A DNA stretch of 17,209 nucleotides. Origin: Micrococcales bacterium (GTDB lineage Bacteria > Actinomycetota > Actinomycetes > Actinomycetales > Dermatophilaceae). Under the pieces are notes generated by a model. The model saw only the letters and a list, made by a program, of their open reading frames with translations, was not told the DNA's origin and did no database searches. A program made the translations under genes and the position numbers. How positions within the stretch are numbered: position 1 is the first letter of the stretch; every line of letters begins with the position of its first letter. This document shows positions 8,264 through 15,465 of the stretch, one piece after another. The stretch is from the NCBI GenBank assembly GCA_030537915.1, contig JAUNUZ010000003.1, positions 1-17,209 on the forward strand. The letters are read 5' to 3'.

Positions 8264-9436
8264 ATGCCCCGACAGCACGCGCGCGAGCCGGACTCCCCAC
8301 CCTCCTCGGCACGGCTTGTCGCGCTCATGTCGGGTGCACCCGGACCCCTGAGTAGAGACCCCGATGAGCGTGACCTCGATCGCGCGCCAGCCGGCGAAGG
8401 GCCCGGGGAAGGGTCAGGCGAAGGGCTTGACGACGCGTCTGCAGTCGCTCTGGCCGCGGCGCAGGAGAGGGGCTTCGGTCGGGCCGGCAAGAGCTCGCAT
8501 CAGAAGGAAGACCGGCCTTACACCGACCCCTTCCGAGTCGCCGCGCCCGGGCTGCTCGACCACGGCGCGGGGCAGCTGGTCCCGGCTACTCGATCCGGAC
8601 GGCGAACCCCCACGTCAGCCGAGCGGACCCGCCCGTCGATGCTGCAGCTGCCCGAGGCCATCGCGGACGCGCGGGTGCGCCCGAAGGGCCTGGCGCTGAT
8701 CGGCATGCTCATCGTCGTGCTCGCTGCAGCGGGTCTCTTCGGTGGCCGGGTCTGGTGGGCGCAACGCTCAGCCGTGCCAGAAGCAGTCGCCAAGGTCGCA
8801 GGGGTGGAGTCGGTCGGAGGTCGGACACCGTCAAGGTCCCAGACTCCCGGATCGAATCGGTCGGCGCGTCCGTCGTCGGCGGGTGGACCCGGCACCGCCT
8901 CGACCGCGTCGGGATCCATTTCCGGGATCCCGCCGGGGCCGGGGCCAACGAGTGCGCAATCCAGTGCCCCGGTGATCGCACACGTCGTTGGTGCGGTACG
9001 CAAGCCGGGGGTGGTCAGACTGCCCGGTCCGGCGCGGGTTGAGGACGCGATTCGCAGCAGCGGTGGGCTCTCGTCGGCGGCCGACGGGGCAAGCATCAAC
9101 CTGGCCCGTCCTCTCGTCGACGGTGAGCAGATCGTCGTGCTGGTCCGGGGGGCCAAGGCTCCTGCCGCCGGCGCCGCGCCAGGAGGAGCCGGCCCGGCGC
9201 CCGGGCCATCGCCGGGGGGCTCGCGGGGTACGCCCTCAGCAGCGAACCCCATCGATCTCAATGCCGCTGATCTGGCTGCTCTGGATCAGCTCCCCGGGGT
9301 GGGGCCGGTGATGGCGCAGCGCATCGTGGCCTGGCGCACGGAGCACGGCCGCTTCAGCACCGTGGACGAGCTGGGCGAGGTCAGCGGGGTCGGCGTGAAG
9401 ACGCTCGAGCGGTTGCGTCCCCTGGTTCGGGTGTGA
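8264..9436 (+). CDS. comEA: ComEA-like DNA-binding competence protein
   Basis: ComEA binds incoming double-stranded DNA outside the membrane and passes it to the ComEC channel. The 390-residue product has a charged, low-complexity cytoplasmic N-terminus (1-140), one transmembrane segment (about 142-160), an extracytoplasmic Pro/Ser/Gly linker, an SLBB domain (IAHVVGAVRKPGVV, about 238-294), a second Pro/Gly linker, and a C-terminal helix-hairpin-helix pair (330-390, with IDLNAAD and LPGVGPVMAQRI). This is the standard actinobacterial ComEA order. The long N-terminal tail is weakly constrained, but the -10 element 6 nt before this ATG supports the start. Its stop overlaps the comEC start by 4 nt, so the two are made together. 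Most actinobacteria with these genes have no demonstrated transformation, so active uptake is inference. Confidence 0.93.
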   Translation: MPRQHAREPDSPPSSARLVALMSGAPGPLSRDPDERDLDRAPAGEGPGEGSGEGLDDASAVALAAAQERGFGRAGKSSHQKEDRPYTDPFRVAAPGLLDHGAGQLVPATRSGRRTPTSAERTRPSMLQLPEAIADARVRPKGLALIGMLIVVLAAAGLFGGRVWWAQRSAVPEAVAKVAGVESVGGRTPSRSQTPGSNRSARPSSAGGPGTASTASGSISGIPPGPGPTSAQSSAPVIAHVVGAVRKPGVVRLPGPARVEDAIRSSGGLSSAADGASINLARPLVDGEQIVVLVRGAKAPAAGAAPGGAGPAPGPSPGGSRGTPSAANPIDLNAADLAALDQLPGVGPVMAQRIVAWRTEHGRFSTVDELGEVSGVGVKTLERLRPLVRV

Positions 9437-11847
9437 CCGGCGTCGGTCCACGCGGCGCCCCCGGTGATCCCGTGGAGCTGAGGCCCCCGACGCGGTTGGA
9501 CCTGCGCTTGCTCGTCCCAGCGGCGTTCGCCTGGATGCTCATGGTGGTCCTGCTCGGACTTCCTGTTGCCGGGCCGGGCCCCTGTCTGGCAGCGGTGGCG
9601 ACTGCCGCTGGGGGTGGGCTCGTCGCGGCGGCCATCCGGCGCAGTGGCGCACGTGAGAGATCTCGGCGCGTCGCTTCGATCGTTGCCCTGACCACGCTCG
9701 TCGTCATGCTCGTGGGCAGTGCAGCGGCGGCTCACCTGGCCATCCGGAGCGTGGGACCGATGCCCGAGCTCGCAACGAAGCGCGCCGTCGTCACGCTGCA
9801 GGGCCGGGTGGAGGAGGACCCGCGAGCTCTGCAGCCCGACCCTAGACGCCCAGAACCCGGCTACGCCGCGAGGCTGCTCGTCACCGAGGTGGTCGCTCGC
9901 GGGGTCCGCACCTCCGTGCGAACCCCTGTCCTCCTGCTCGGCGACGCCGATCTGGCAACCCTGCACTGGCGCGAGGAGGTGCGGGTCACCGGCCGGGTCG
10001 CGGCCGCCGGGTCCGGAGAACGTGTCGTCGCGCTCGTCCGGGTCACCGGTCGGGCCCAGCGCGTGGAGGCCGCTGGCCTGGTCGCACAGGTGGCGGAACA
10101 CAGCCGCTCCCGGCTCCGGCAGGCGGTCCAGCCGCTGCCCGAGGATGCCCGCGGACTCGTCCCGGCGCTGGTCATCGGCGATCGTAGCCTCACGCCGCCG
10201 AGGCTCACCGACGCGATGAAGGCCACCGGGATGACACATCTCACGGCAGTCTCCGGTTCGAATGTTTCCGTCATCCTGGCGGCGGTGGTTCTGCTGTGCG
10301 GAGTTCTGGGGGTCCCCCGCAGCCGCAGGCCGTGGGTCGCGGGCCTCGCGTTGGCGGCCTTCGTGGTCCTGGCCCGGCCCGATCCGAGTGTGATCCGGGC
10401 CGCCACGATGGGGGCGGTCGGACTGCTCGGAGTGCTTGTGTCACGGCGGGCGGCCGGCCCACCGGCACTGTCGGCGGCCGTTGTCATCCTGCTGTGCATC
10501 GACCCGTGGCTGGCGCGCTCGCACGGCTTCGCCTTGTCCGCACTCGCGACCCTGGGCCTCCTGCTCTTCGCCCGCCCCTGGGGGGCGGCCTTGTCGCGTT
10601 ACCTGCCCCGGCGGGCGCGCATCCTCGGGGAGGCAGCTGCGATCCCCTTGGCGGCCCAGGCGATGTGCGCGCCGGTCGTTGTCCTGCTCCAGGGCTCGGT
10701 GCCGCTCATCGGCGTCCTGGCCAATCTGGTGGCCGCGCCGCTCGTCCCCCCGGCGACGATCGCCGGAGTGCTGGCGGCGTTGACATCAGCCGTCTGGCTT
10801 CCGGCGGGCATGCTCTGCGCCTGGGTGGCGGCGCTGCCTGCCGCAGGCATCGCCGAGGTCGCGCACCGCCTCGCGCCGGTGCCATTCGGGACGATGCCGT
10901 GGCCGGACGGCACACCAGGCGCGCTGCTGCTTGCTGCCTTGTTCCTCGCGGGATTGCTGGCGGCGCCGTGGCTGGCCCATCAAGCCCGCCGGCACCCGGT
11001 GATCGCCGTCGGTCTACTTGTTGTGGCCGTCTCAGCGGTGTGGCCCACGCCGGGAGGAAGCATGCCGGCCGATTGGGAGTTTGCTGCCTGCGATGTGGGG
11101 GAGGGCGATGCCACAGCCGTGGCCACCGGCCCGGGCCGGGCGGTCCTCGTCGACGTCGGGCCGGATCCGGAGCCGGTGCGGGCCTGTCTCGATCGCCTCG
11201 GCGTCACCGATGTTGATGCCCTCTTCCTCACGCACTACCACGCCGATCATGTGGCCGCGCTGGTTGGGGCCGTCGCTGGACGACGCGTCCATGCGCTCTA
11301 CGTGAGCCCGCTGCCGGACCCGGCCGACCAGGCGCAGGCCGTCACCGATTGGGCGGCCGGGGCGGGGCTCACCCCGGTGGTCGTCCAGACCGGGGATCGG
11401 TTCCGATTCGGGCAGGTCACGGCGAGGGCTCGCTGGCCGAGCCGGATCATCCATGCCGGTTCGATGCCCAACAACGCGGGCATCACCTTGGAGGTGACGA
11501 CCGCCCATCTCCAGCTGCTCCTCCTCGCCGATCTTGAGCGGGAGGCGGCTGCGGAGGTGGCGCGCGACTTGCGGGCCGACCCCGCGCCGCGCCCCTTCGA
11601 CGTCGTCAAGGTGGCGCATCACGGGTCGGCCAACCAGGCTCCGAACCTCGTCCGGCTCGTCGCGGCGCCGGTCGCCGTGATCAGCGTGGGCGCCCAGAAC
11701 GGCTATGGGCATCCCGCGGGCCGCACCTTGGACCTCCTGCGCGACAGCGGTGCGACGATCCTGCGCACCGATCGCGACGGGGACATTGTCTTGTGGGGTC
11801 CGCGTACGCCCGCAGAGGGCGTGCGTGTGCGGCGCCTGCGGCACTGA
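9433..11847 (+). CDS. comEC: ComEC/Rec2 DNA-uptake channel with metallo-beta-lactamase domain
   Basis: ComEC is the polytopic membrane channel that carries single-stranded DNA into the cell. The 804-residue product has hydrophobic N-terminal helices (about 23-100), an extracytoplasmic DUF4131/OB-like region (about 115-215), the Competence domain of many membrane helices beginning near GLVPALVIGD (about 239) with the conserved HLTAVSGSN near 269, and a C-terminal metallo-beta-lactamase domain from about 550. In that domain the metal motif is HYHADH at 601-606, followed by VAHHGS around 731-736 and GYGHP near 757. All metal ligands look intact, so the proposed nuclease activity is not obviously lost. 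The GTG start overlaps the comEA stop (GTGA). holA, its usual downstream neighbour in the actinobacteria I recall, is not next to it; a terminator and a convergent LysR gene follow. Confidence 0.95.
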   Translation: MTGVGPRGAPGDPVELRPPTRLDLRLLVPAAFAWMLMVVLLGLPVAGPGPCLAAVATAAGGGLVAAAIRRSGARERSRRVASIVALTTLVVMLVGSAAAAHLAIRSVGPMPELATKRAVVTLQGRVEEDPRALQPDPRRPEPGYAARLLVTEVVARGVRTSVRTPVLLLGDADLATLHWREEVRVTGRVAAAGSGERVVALVRVTGRAQRVEAAGLVAQVAEHSRSRLRQAVQPLPEDARGLVPALVIGDRSLTPPRLTDAMKATGMTHLTAVSGSNVSVILAAVVLLCGVLGVPRSRRPWVAGLALAAFVVLARPDPSVIRAATMGAVGLLGVLVSRRAAGPPALSAAVVILLCIDPWLARSHGFALSALATLGLLLFARPWGAALSRYLPRRARILGEAAAIPLAAQAMCAPVVVLLQGSVPLIGVLANLVAAPLVPPATIAGVLAALTSAVWLPAGMLCAWVAALPAAGIAEVAHRLAPVPFGTMPWPDGTPGALLLAALFLAGLLAAPWLAHQARRHPVIAVGLLVVAVSAVWPTPGGSMPADWEFAACDVGEGDATAVATGPGRAVLVDVGPDPEPVRACLDRLGVTDVDALFLTHYHADHVAALVGAVAGRRVHALYVSPLPDPADQAQAVTDWAAGAGLTPVVVQTGDRFRFGQVTARARWPSRIIHAGSMPNNAGITLEVTTAHLQLLLLADLEREAAAEVARDLRADPAPRPFDVVKVAHHGSANQAPNLVRLVAAPVAVISVGAQNGYGHPAGRTLDLLRDSGATILRTDRDGDIVLWGPRTPAEGVRVRRLRH

Positions 11848-11851
11848 GCGC

Positions 11852-11872
11852 AGCTGGGCATACGCCCCAGCT
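11852..11872. terminator. Bidirectional terminator between comEC and the LysR gene
   Basis: AGCTGGG (11852-11858) and CCCAGCT (11866-11872) form a perfect 7-bp stem around a 7-nt loop, in the 24-bp gap between two convergent stop codons. Position and symmetry suit termination in both directions. Its right arm touches the last base of the LysR stop codon. No T-tract is present on either side. Confidence 0.6.
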
Positions 11873-12876
11873 CAGGTGATGAAGATGGCCGACTGGACGA
11901 TCGGCGAGCCCTGCGTCCCCGGGCACGTCGCGTCCGGGATATCGCTGCGGCAGGTCCCGAGCCCGAGCCCCACGCTCCGGGCGCTCTCACTCAGCGCCGC
12001 CAGGGTTGCAGCGACGGCCGGGACCCGCTGGAGGTCGGGGGTCGTCACCGCGTAGACCGTGCGGCGGGATGCGGGGGAGATCGGCACCGTGACGACGTCC
12101 GGATGCTGCGTGTGCTCCAGGATGAGCCCCGGGATGAGCGCGATCCCCAGTCCCTGCGCGATGAACGAAAGGACCGTGACGTAGTCCTCGGTCTCAAAGG
12201 CGACCCGCGGGACGAAGCCGGCGTCCGAGCACACTTGCAGGAGGTGGCCTCGGCAGCGGGAACAGCCCGCGATCCACTCTTCAGCGGCGAGCTCCTCCAG
12301 CTTGACGACGTCGTGACTCGCGTGCGTGTGGGATCGCGGAAGGGCGAGGTGGACTTCGTCCTCGAGCAGCGGGTAGGTGACGAACGGCTCGAGGCTCTCC
12401 TCGCCCCGGGCGAGGTCGGTTCCCTTGTAGGAGAAGGCGACCGCGATATCGCAGTCCCCGGCCCGCAACGCCGCGAGTGACTCCGGCGGCTCGGCCTCGG
12501 TGAATGTCACCGAGACCGCGGGATGGTCGCGGCGGACCTTGGCCAAGGCCATCGGCACCACCGTAGAGGAGGATGACGGGAAGGCCATCAGCCGGACGCG
12601 ACCGGCACGTAGACCGGCGATCGCGGCGATCTCCTCCTCGGCCGCTTCGAGCGAGGACAGCACGCTCACCGCGTGTCGGGCGAGCACCTGGCCCGCCTCG
12701 GTGAGACGGACAGAGCGGCCCACGCGCTCGACGAGCACCGTGCCGGTTCGTTGCTCGAGTCGCCGCACCATCTGGGAGACGGCCGGCTGTGAGTAGCCCA
12801 GCGCCAGCGCCGCCGCCGTGAAGCTGCCCTCTTCGGCGATGGCGCGCATAACCCGAAAGCCAGCAGTGTCAATCAT
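11872..12876 (-). CDS. LysR-type transcriptional regulator
   Basis: A LysR-type regulator, binding DNA through an N-terminal winged helix and a co-inducer through a periplasmic-binding-protein-like domain. With the start at 12876 it has 334 residues. The helix-turn-helix lies at about 18-37 (AAALALGYSQPAVSQ), a linker helix at 60-90, and the effector domain at about 92-295. The frame is open to 13005, but the ATG at 12876 matches the family N-terminus (MIDTAGFRVM) and has TATTCT 6 nt before it, so a leaderless transcript is likely. Three cysteines lie close together at 205, 208 and 216, with two more at 309 and 318 in a C-terminal tail; a redox or metal response is conceivable but unproven. 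It is divergent from the sirtuin gene, its most likely target besides itself. Effector and regulon are unknown. Confidence 0.93.
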   Translation of the reverse strand: MIDTAGFRVMRAIAEEGSFTAAALALGYSQPAVSQMVRRLEQRTGTVLVERVGRSVRLTEAGQVLARHAVSVLSSLEAAEEEIAAIAGLRAGRVRLMAFPSSSSTVVPMALAKVRRDHPAVSVTFTEAEPPESLAALRAGDCDIAVAFSYKGTDLARGEESLEPFVTYPLLEDEVHLALPRSHTHASHDVVKLEELAAEEWIAGCSRCRGHLLQVCSDAGFVPRVAFETEDYVTVLSFIAQGLGIALIPGLILEHTQHPDVVTVPISPASRRTVYAVTTPDLQRVPAVAATLAALSESARSVGLGLGTCRSDIPDATCPGTQGSPIVQSAIFIT

Positions 12877-12882
12877 CGTTTT

Positions 12883-12888
12883 AGAATA
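12883..12888 (-). promoter_or_regulatory. -10 element for a leaderless LysR-gene transcript
   Basis: On the minus strand TATTCT (12888 to 12883) fits TANNNT and ends 6 nt before the ATG at 12876. There is no ribosome binding site, so a leaderless mRNA is the simple reading. It also helps to choose 12876 over the longer open frame. Confidence 0.45.
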
Positions 12889-12898
12889 ATGCCGCGTT

Positions 12899-12911
12899 AC
12901 CGGTTGCCGGT
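12899..12911. promoter_or_regulatory. Dyad between the LysR and sirtuin genes
   Basis: ACCGG (12899-12903) and CCGGT (12907-12911) form a perfect inverted repeat with a 3-bp centre, just upstream of the LysR -10 element in the divergent intergenic region. It could be an operator. It does not have the classical LysR T-N11-A form, so assigning it to the adjacent regulator is a guess. Confidence 0.3.
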
Positions 12912-12970
12912 GCCGAATGGCCACGATCGGGGCGGTCGCGCCCCTGCCCTTTGTCACGGACACTTCAGGT

Positions 12971-14026
12971 ATGACGTTTCCCCGGGCTATGCCCGTGACG
13001 ACCATCCGTGCGGCGCCGGTGACGCAAGTGCGCCCGGCACTGAGCCAGGCCCCGGCCCCAGGCGTCGGCGGCGATCACATGGATGTGCTGCGGGCCGTCG
13101 TAGCCCAGGGAGGCGTGCTCGCTCTCACCGGGGCGGGCATGTCCACCGACTCGGGCATTCCCGACTATCGCGGACCGGACGGTCTGCGACGCGTCACGCC
13201 GATGACGATCGAGGAATTTCGGGCATCGTCGCGGGGGCGGCAGCGATACTGGTCCCGGGCCTATGTCGGCTGGTCCCGCTTCCGAGCCGCACAACCGAAT
13301 GACGCCCACCGAGCAGTTGCGACGCTGGAGCACGCGGGAGTGCTCGACAGCGTCATCACCCAGAACGTCGACGGGCTTCACCAGGAGTCCGGCAGCCGTC
13401 GGGTTCGCGAGTTGCACGGCACGCTGGCCCGAGTCGTCTGCCTCGCCTGCGACGCGCAGTTCGATCGGGATCGTCTGCAGGCCGCGTTGACGCGCCTCAA
13501 CCCCGGCTTCACCGAGCAGTCGCGCGCTGCGGGCACCCGGCGCGTCGCGGTCCGCCCGGACGGTGACGTCGACATCGCGCCGTCGCTCGTGCGGCAGTTT
13601 CGGACCGCCTCGTGCGAGGACTGTGGCAGCGACCTGCTCAAGCCCGACGTCGTCTTCTTCGGCGAGTCGGTCCCGCGTCCGCTTGTGGCCGAGTGCTTCG
13701 ACGCAGTCGAGTCATGTCGGGCCCTGCTCGTCCTCGGCTCGTCCCTGGCCGTGATGTCCGGCCTGCGTTTCGTGCGGCGCGCTGCAACCCTGGGGCGGCC
13801 CGTAGTCATTGTGACCCGCGGGCCGTCGCGTGGCGACGACCTCTCGACCGTTCGGATCGATGCGCCTCTGGGTGAAGTCCTACCCTGGCTCGCTCGCACT
13901 GTCGCTGCTCTCGGGCCCGGCCCATCCGCGGCGTCGGCGTCAGCGAGCGAGCCAGGTCAGACGCGACGCAGGACCGCCGTCACCTTGCCGAGCACCGTGG
14001 CGTCGTCGCCCGCGATCGGGTCGTAG
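12971..14026 (+). CDS. Sir2-family NAD-dependent protein deacylase (sirtuin)
   Basis: Sirtuins remove acyl groups from protein lysines using NAD and make nicotinamide and O-acyl-ADP-ribose. Numbering from the ATG at 12971: NAD loop GAGMSTDSG from 54 with GIPDYRG at 62-68; TQNVDGLH at 130-137; catalytic His in ELHGT at about 149; zinc ligands CLAC (157, 160) and CEDC (215, 218); KPDVVFFGE near 225; GSSL at 256-259. All catalytic parts are present. The start is uncertain: ATG at 12917, 12971, 12989 or 13079 and GTG at 13019 are all in frame, and none has a strong ribosome binding site. About 30 C-terminal residues beyond the sirtuin fold are Ala/Ser/Thr-rich, and the last 70 nt of the gene lie antisense to the lexA 3' end. 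It is divergent from a LysR gene. Substrates are unknown. Confidence 0.92.
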   Translation: MTFPRAMPVTTIRAAPVTQVRPALSQAPAPGVGGDHMDVLRAVVAQGGVLALTGAGMSTDSGIPDYRGPDGLRRVTPMTIEEFRASSRGRQRYWSRAYVGWSRFRAAQPNDAHRAVATLEHAGVLDSVITQNVDGLHQESGSRRVRELHGTLARVVCLACDAQFDRDRLQAALTRLNPGFTEQSRAAGTRRVAVRPDGDVDIAPSLVRQFRTASCEDCGSDLLKPDVVFFGESVPRPLVAECFDAVESCRALLVLGSSLAVMSGLRFVRRAATLGRPVVIVTRGPSRGDDLSTVRIDAPLGEVLPWLARTVAALGPGPSAASASASEPGQTRRRTAVTLPSTVASSPAIGS

Positions 14027-14664
14027 GCGCAGTTGTGGGGGAGTAGCCACAGGTGCCCGTCGATCCGCTTGAACGTCTTGACCGTCGCCTCCCCGTCGAG
14101 CATGGCCGCGACGATGTCGCCGTTGTCGGCCGTGGGCTGCTGGCGTACGACGACCCAGTCTCCGTCGCAGATCGCTGCGTCGACCATCGAGTCGCCACTC
14201 ACCTTGAGCAGGAACAGATCTCCTTCGCCGACCAGTTGGCGGGGGAGGGGGAAGACATCCTCGACCATCTCCTCGGCCGCGATCGGCGCCCCGGCAGCGA
14301 TCCGTCCGAGCACCGGCACATAGGTCGCGGCCGGTCGTTCATCTCCGCTGCCGGTCTCGTCCACTCCGACCCCGTGACCGCGCGCACCGCCGGGGGCCGG
14401 CGGGAAGTTGTCCGGTAGTGCGACGATCTCCAGCGCGCGGGGCCGGTTCGGATCCTTGCGCAGGTACCCCTTGCGCTCCAGCGCCCCGAGTTGATGGGCC
14501 ACGCTGCTGGGGCTCGTCAGGCCGACGGCCTGGCCGATCTCACGCAGGCTCGGCGGGTACCCGCGGCTCTCGACGGAGTTGCGGATGACGAGCAGCACCT
14601 TGCGCTGACGGCCGGTGAGGCCGCACTGCGCAGGGCGCTCCGGCAGCTCGTGAATATCGGCCAT
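13957..14664 (-). CDS. lexA: LexA SOS repressor
   Basis: LexA represses DNA-damage genes and self-cleaves when RecA filaments form. The start at 14664 (235 residues) is preceded on the minus strand by AGGAGGAG, an ideal ribosome binding site; the open frame extends to 14733 without family-like sequence. The N-terminal winged helix covers about 15-80 ([20 protein letters not shown]). The cleavage site is Ala124-Gly125 in GRIAAGAP; the catalytic dyad is Ser159 (SGDSM) and Lys196 (ATVKTF). A linker of about 35 residues rich in Pro and Gly, typical of actinobacteria, separates the domains. The gene faces the LysM gene across a 247-bp divergent region holding an SOS-box-like site. Its 3' end overlaps the sirtuin 3' end by 70 nt. 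All functional residues are intact. Confidence 0.97.
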   Translation of the reverse strand: MADIHELPERPAQCGLTGRQRKVLLVIRNSVESRGYPPSLREIGQAVGLTSPSSVAHQLGALERKGYLRKDPNRPRALEIVALPDNFPPAPGGARGHGVGVDETGSGDERPAATYVPVLGRIAAGAPIAAEEMVEDVFPLPRQLVGEGDLFLLKVSGDSMVDAAICDGDWVVVRQQPTADNGDIVAAMLDGEATVKTFKRIDGHLWLLPHNCAYDPIAGDDATVLGKVTAVLRRV

Positions 14665-14786
14665 GAGGGCTCCTCCTGAGTCGGGACGATGCCTCGTCAC
14701 GAGTGTTTGAACTGCATCGATGTCGACCCGCAACCACGGCTTTCGACCCTTGTCGGTGGTGGCTGCTTGGGTGATGGCACAGCAGA

Positions 14787-14818
14787 AGTCTAGCCGCGTA
14801 GTCGTACATCAGTGTCAA
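14787..14818 (-). promoter_or_regulatory. Candidate lexA promoter
   Basis: Reading the minus strand, a perfect -35 TTGACA (14818-14813) is followed 20 bp later by a -10-like TAGACT (14792-14787). The spacing is longer than the usual 16-18 bp, so one of the two hexamers may be coincidental. Transcription would start near 14780, giving an untranslated leader of about 115 nt. Confidence 0.4.
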
Positions 14819-14875
14819 ACATGCACGGCTGCGTGTCTGGACATCAGTTCGATGCTGTGTTCAGATATCAGACAA

Positions 14876-14898
14876 GTGTTCTATCGAACACAAGTGCG
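14876..14898. promoter_or_regulatory. SOS-box-like site upstream of the LysM gene
   Basis: CGAACACAAGTGCG (14885-14898) matches the Gram-positive/actinobacterial LexA box CGAAC-N4-GTTCG at nine of ten defined bases. It overlaps the dyad GTGTTC-TATC-GAACAC (14876-14891), which has the half-sites in the opposite order. The site ends 13 nt before the LysM ATG, a repressing position. It is the best LexA-site candidate in the lexA/LysM divergent region. The rest of that region (14665-14875) holds the candidate lexA promoter and short ATCAG-containing repeats. Confidence 0.6.
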
Positions 14899-14911
14899 AG
14901 TGGAGGCAGTC

Positions 14912-15334
14912 ATGAGTGCAGTTGCGATGGGGTTGCCGGCGACGACGGTGCGACACCGGGCTGTGCTGCACGCGGTGCCGACGGATCCATCGACGTCGTA
15001 TCCGCAGGTGGCTCGTTCCCAGGGGACGTGCCCGAAGGGCCCACGTCGCTCAGCGTTTCGGTTGACTCAGCGTGGGCGCTTGGTGCGCACCCTGCTGGTG
15101 TTCGGTGCCGTGTCGCTCGTGATGTCGCTTGCGCTGGCGCGGGTCTTCGGTCCCGGTGCGCCGGTCGCCGATCACGCGACGACGGTGCGACCTGGCCAGA
15201 CCTTGACGGAGATCGCCCGGGTCGAGCTGCCAGAGCTGCCCTCCACTGACGCTATAGCGCGTCTGCGCGAGTTGAACGGGCTCAGTGGCACCGCGATCGT
15301 CGCGGGCCAGAGTCTTCTCATCCCTGCCGGGTGA
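14912..15334 (+). CDS. Small membrane LysM protein, probable SOS-induced division regulator
   Basis: The 140-residue product has a basic cytoplasmic N-terminus (1-58), a single transmembrane helix (about 59-77) and an external LysM peptidoglycan-binding domain (about 90-138, VRPGQTLTEIA...GQSLLIP). The ATG at 14912 has GGAGG at 14902-14906; the longer frame from 14720 runs through the regulatory region and is unlikely. Its place, divergent from lexA and next to nrdR, is that of M. tuberculosis Rv2719c (ChiZ), and its architecture also resembles B. subtilis YneA: small damage-induced membrane proteins that delay cell division. DivS of Corynebacterium plays the same role. The SOS-box-like site just upstream agrees. 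No catalytic domain is visible, so a hydrolase role is less likely than a binding or inhibitory one. Function is inferred from context and domain, not from close sequence recognition. Confidence 0.85.
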   Translation: MSAVAMGLPATTVRHRAVLHAVPTDPSTSYPQVARSQGTCPKGPRRSAFRLTQRGRLVRTLLVFGAVSLVMSLALARVFGPGAPVADHATTVRPGQTLTEIARVELPELPSTDAIARLRELNGLSGTAIVAGQSLLIPAG

Positions 15335-15371
15335 CTCACGTCGGACGGGGATGAGGGTGCGTCACGCGCGA

Positions 15372-15384
15372 CACGCCGGGCGTG
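15372..15384 (+). terminator. Weak hairpin after the LysM gene
   Basis: CACGC (15372-15376) and GCGTG (15380-15384) form a 5-bp GC-rich hairpin with a 3-nt loop, 37 nt after the LysM stop and before the nrdR promoter. It is short, with no T-tract; it is a possible weak terminator only. Confidence 0.25.
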
Positions 15385-15406
15385 CGTGCTCGCCACGCGG
15401 GTCGGC

Positions 15407-15435
15407 TTGTTTCTCGGCCACGGGCTGCTTACGAT
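15407..15435 (+). promoter_or_regulatory. nrdR-nrdJ promoter
   Basis: TTGTTT (15407-15412) and TACGAT (15430-15435) are separated by 17 bp, the best-formed sigma-70-type promoter in the window. Transcription would start near 15442, inside the first NrdR box, leaving a leader of about 150 nt before nrdR. Confidence 0.7.
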
Positions 15436-15450
15436 CCCTACATGTAGTGG
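15435..15450. promoter_or_regulatory. NrdR box 1
   Basis: This 16-bp site is centred on the perfect palindrome CTACATGTAG (15438-15447) and starts at the last base of the -10 element. NrdR boxes are AT-centred 16-bp palindromes of general form ACACTATATATAGTGT, found in pairs upstream of ribonucleotide reductase genes. Binding here would block RNA polymerase. Confidence 0.75.
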
Positions 15451-15465
15451 TTACACCACTGTAGT

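Noticed and set aside
14876..14891. GTGTTC-TATC-GAACAC as the LexA box itself
   Set aside because: The half-sites are in the wrong order for the GAAC-N4-GTTC consensus. The overlapping site at 14885-14898 has the right order with one mismatch.
14720..14911. A 64-residue N-terminal extension of the LysM protein
   Set aside because: It would run through the lexA promoter and SOS box; the ATG at 14912 has a good ribosome binding site.
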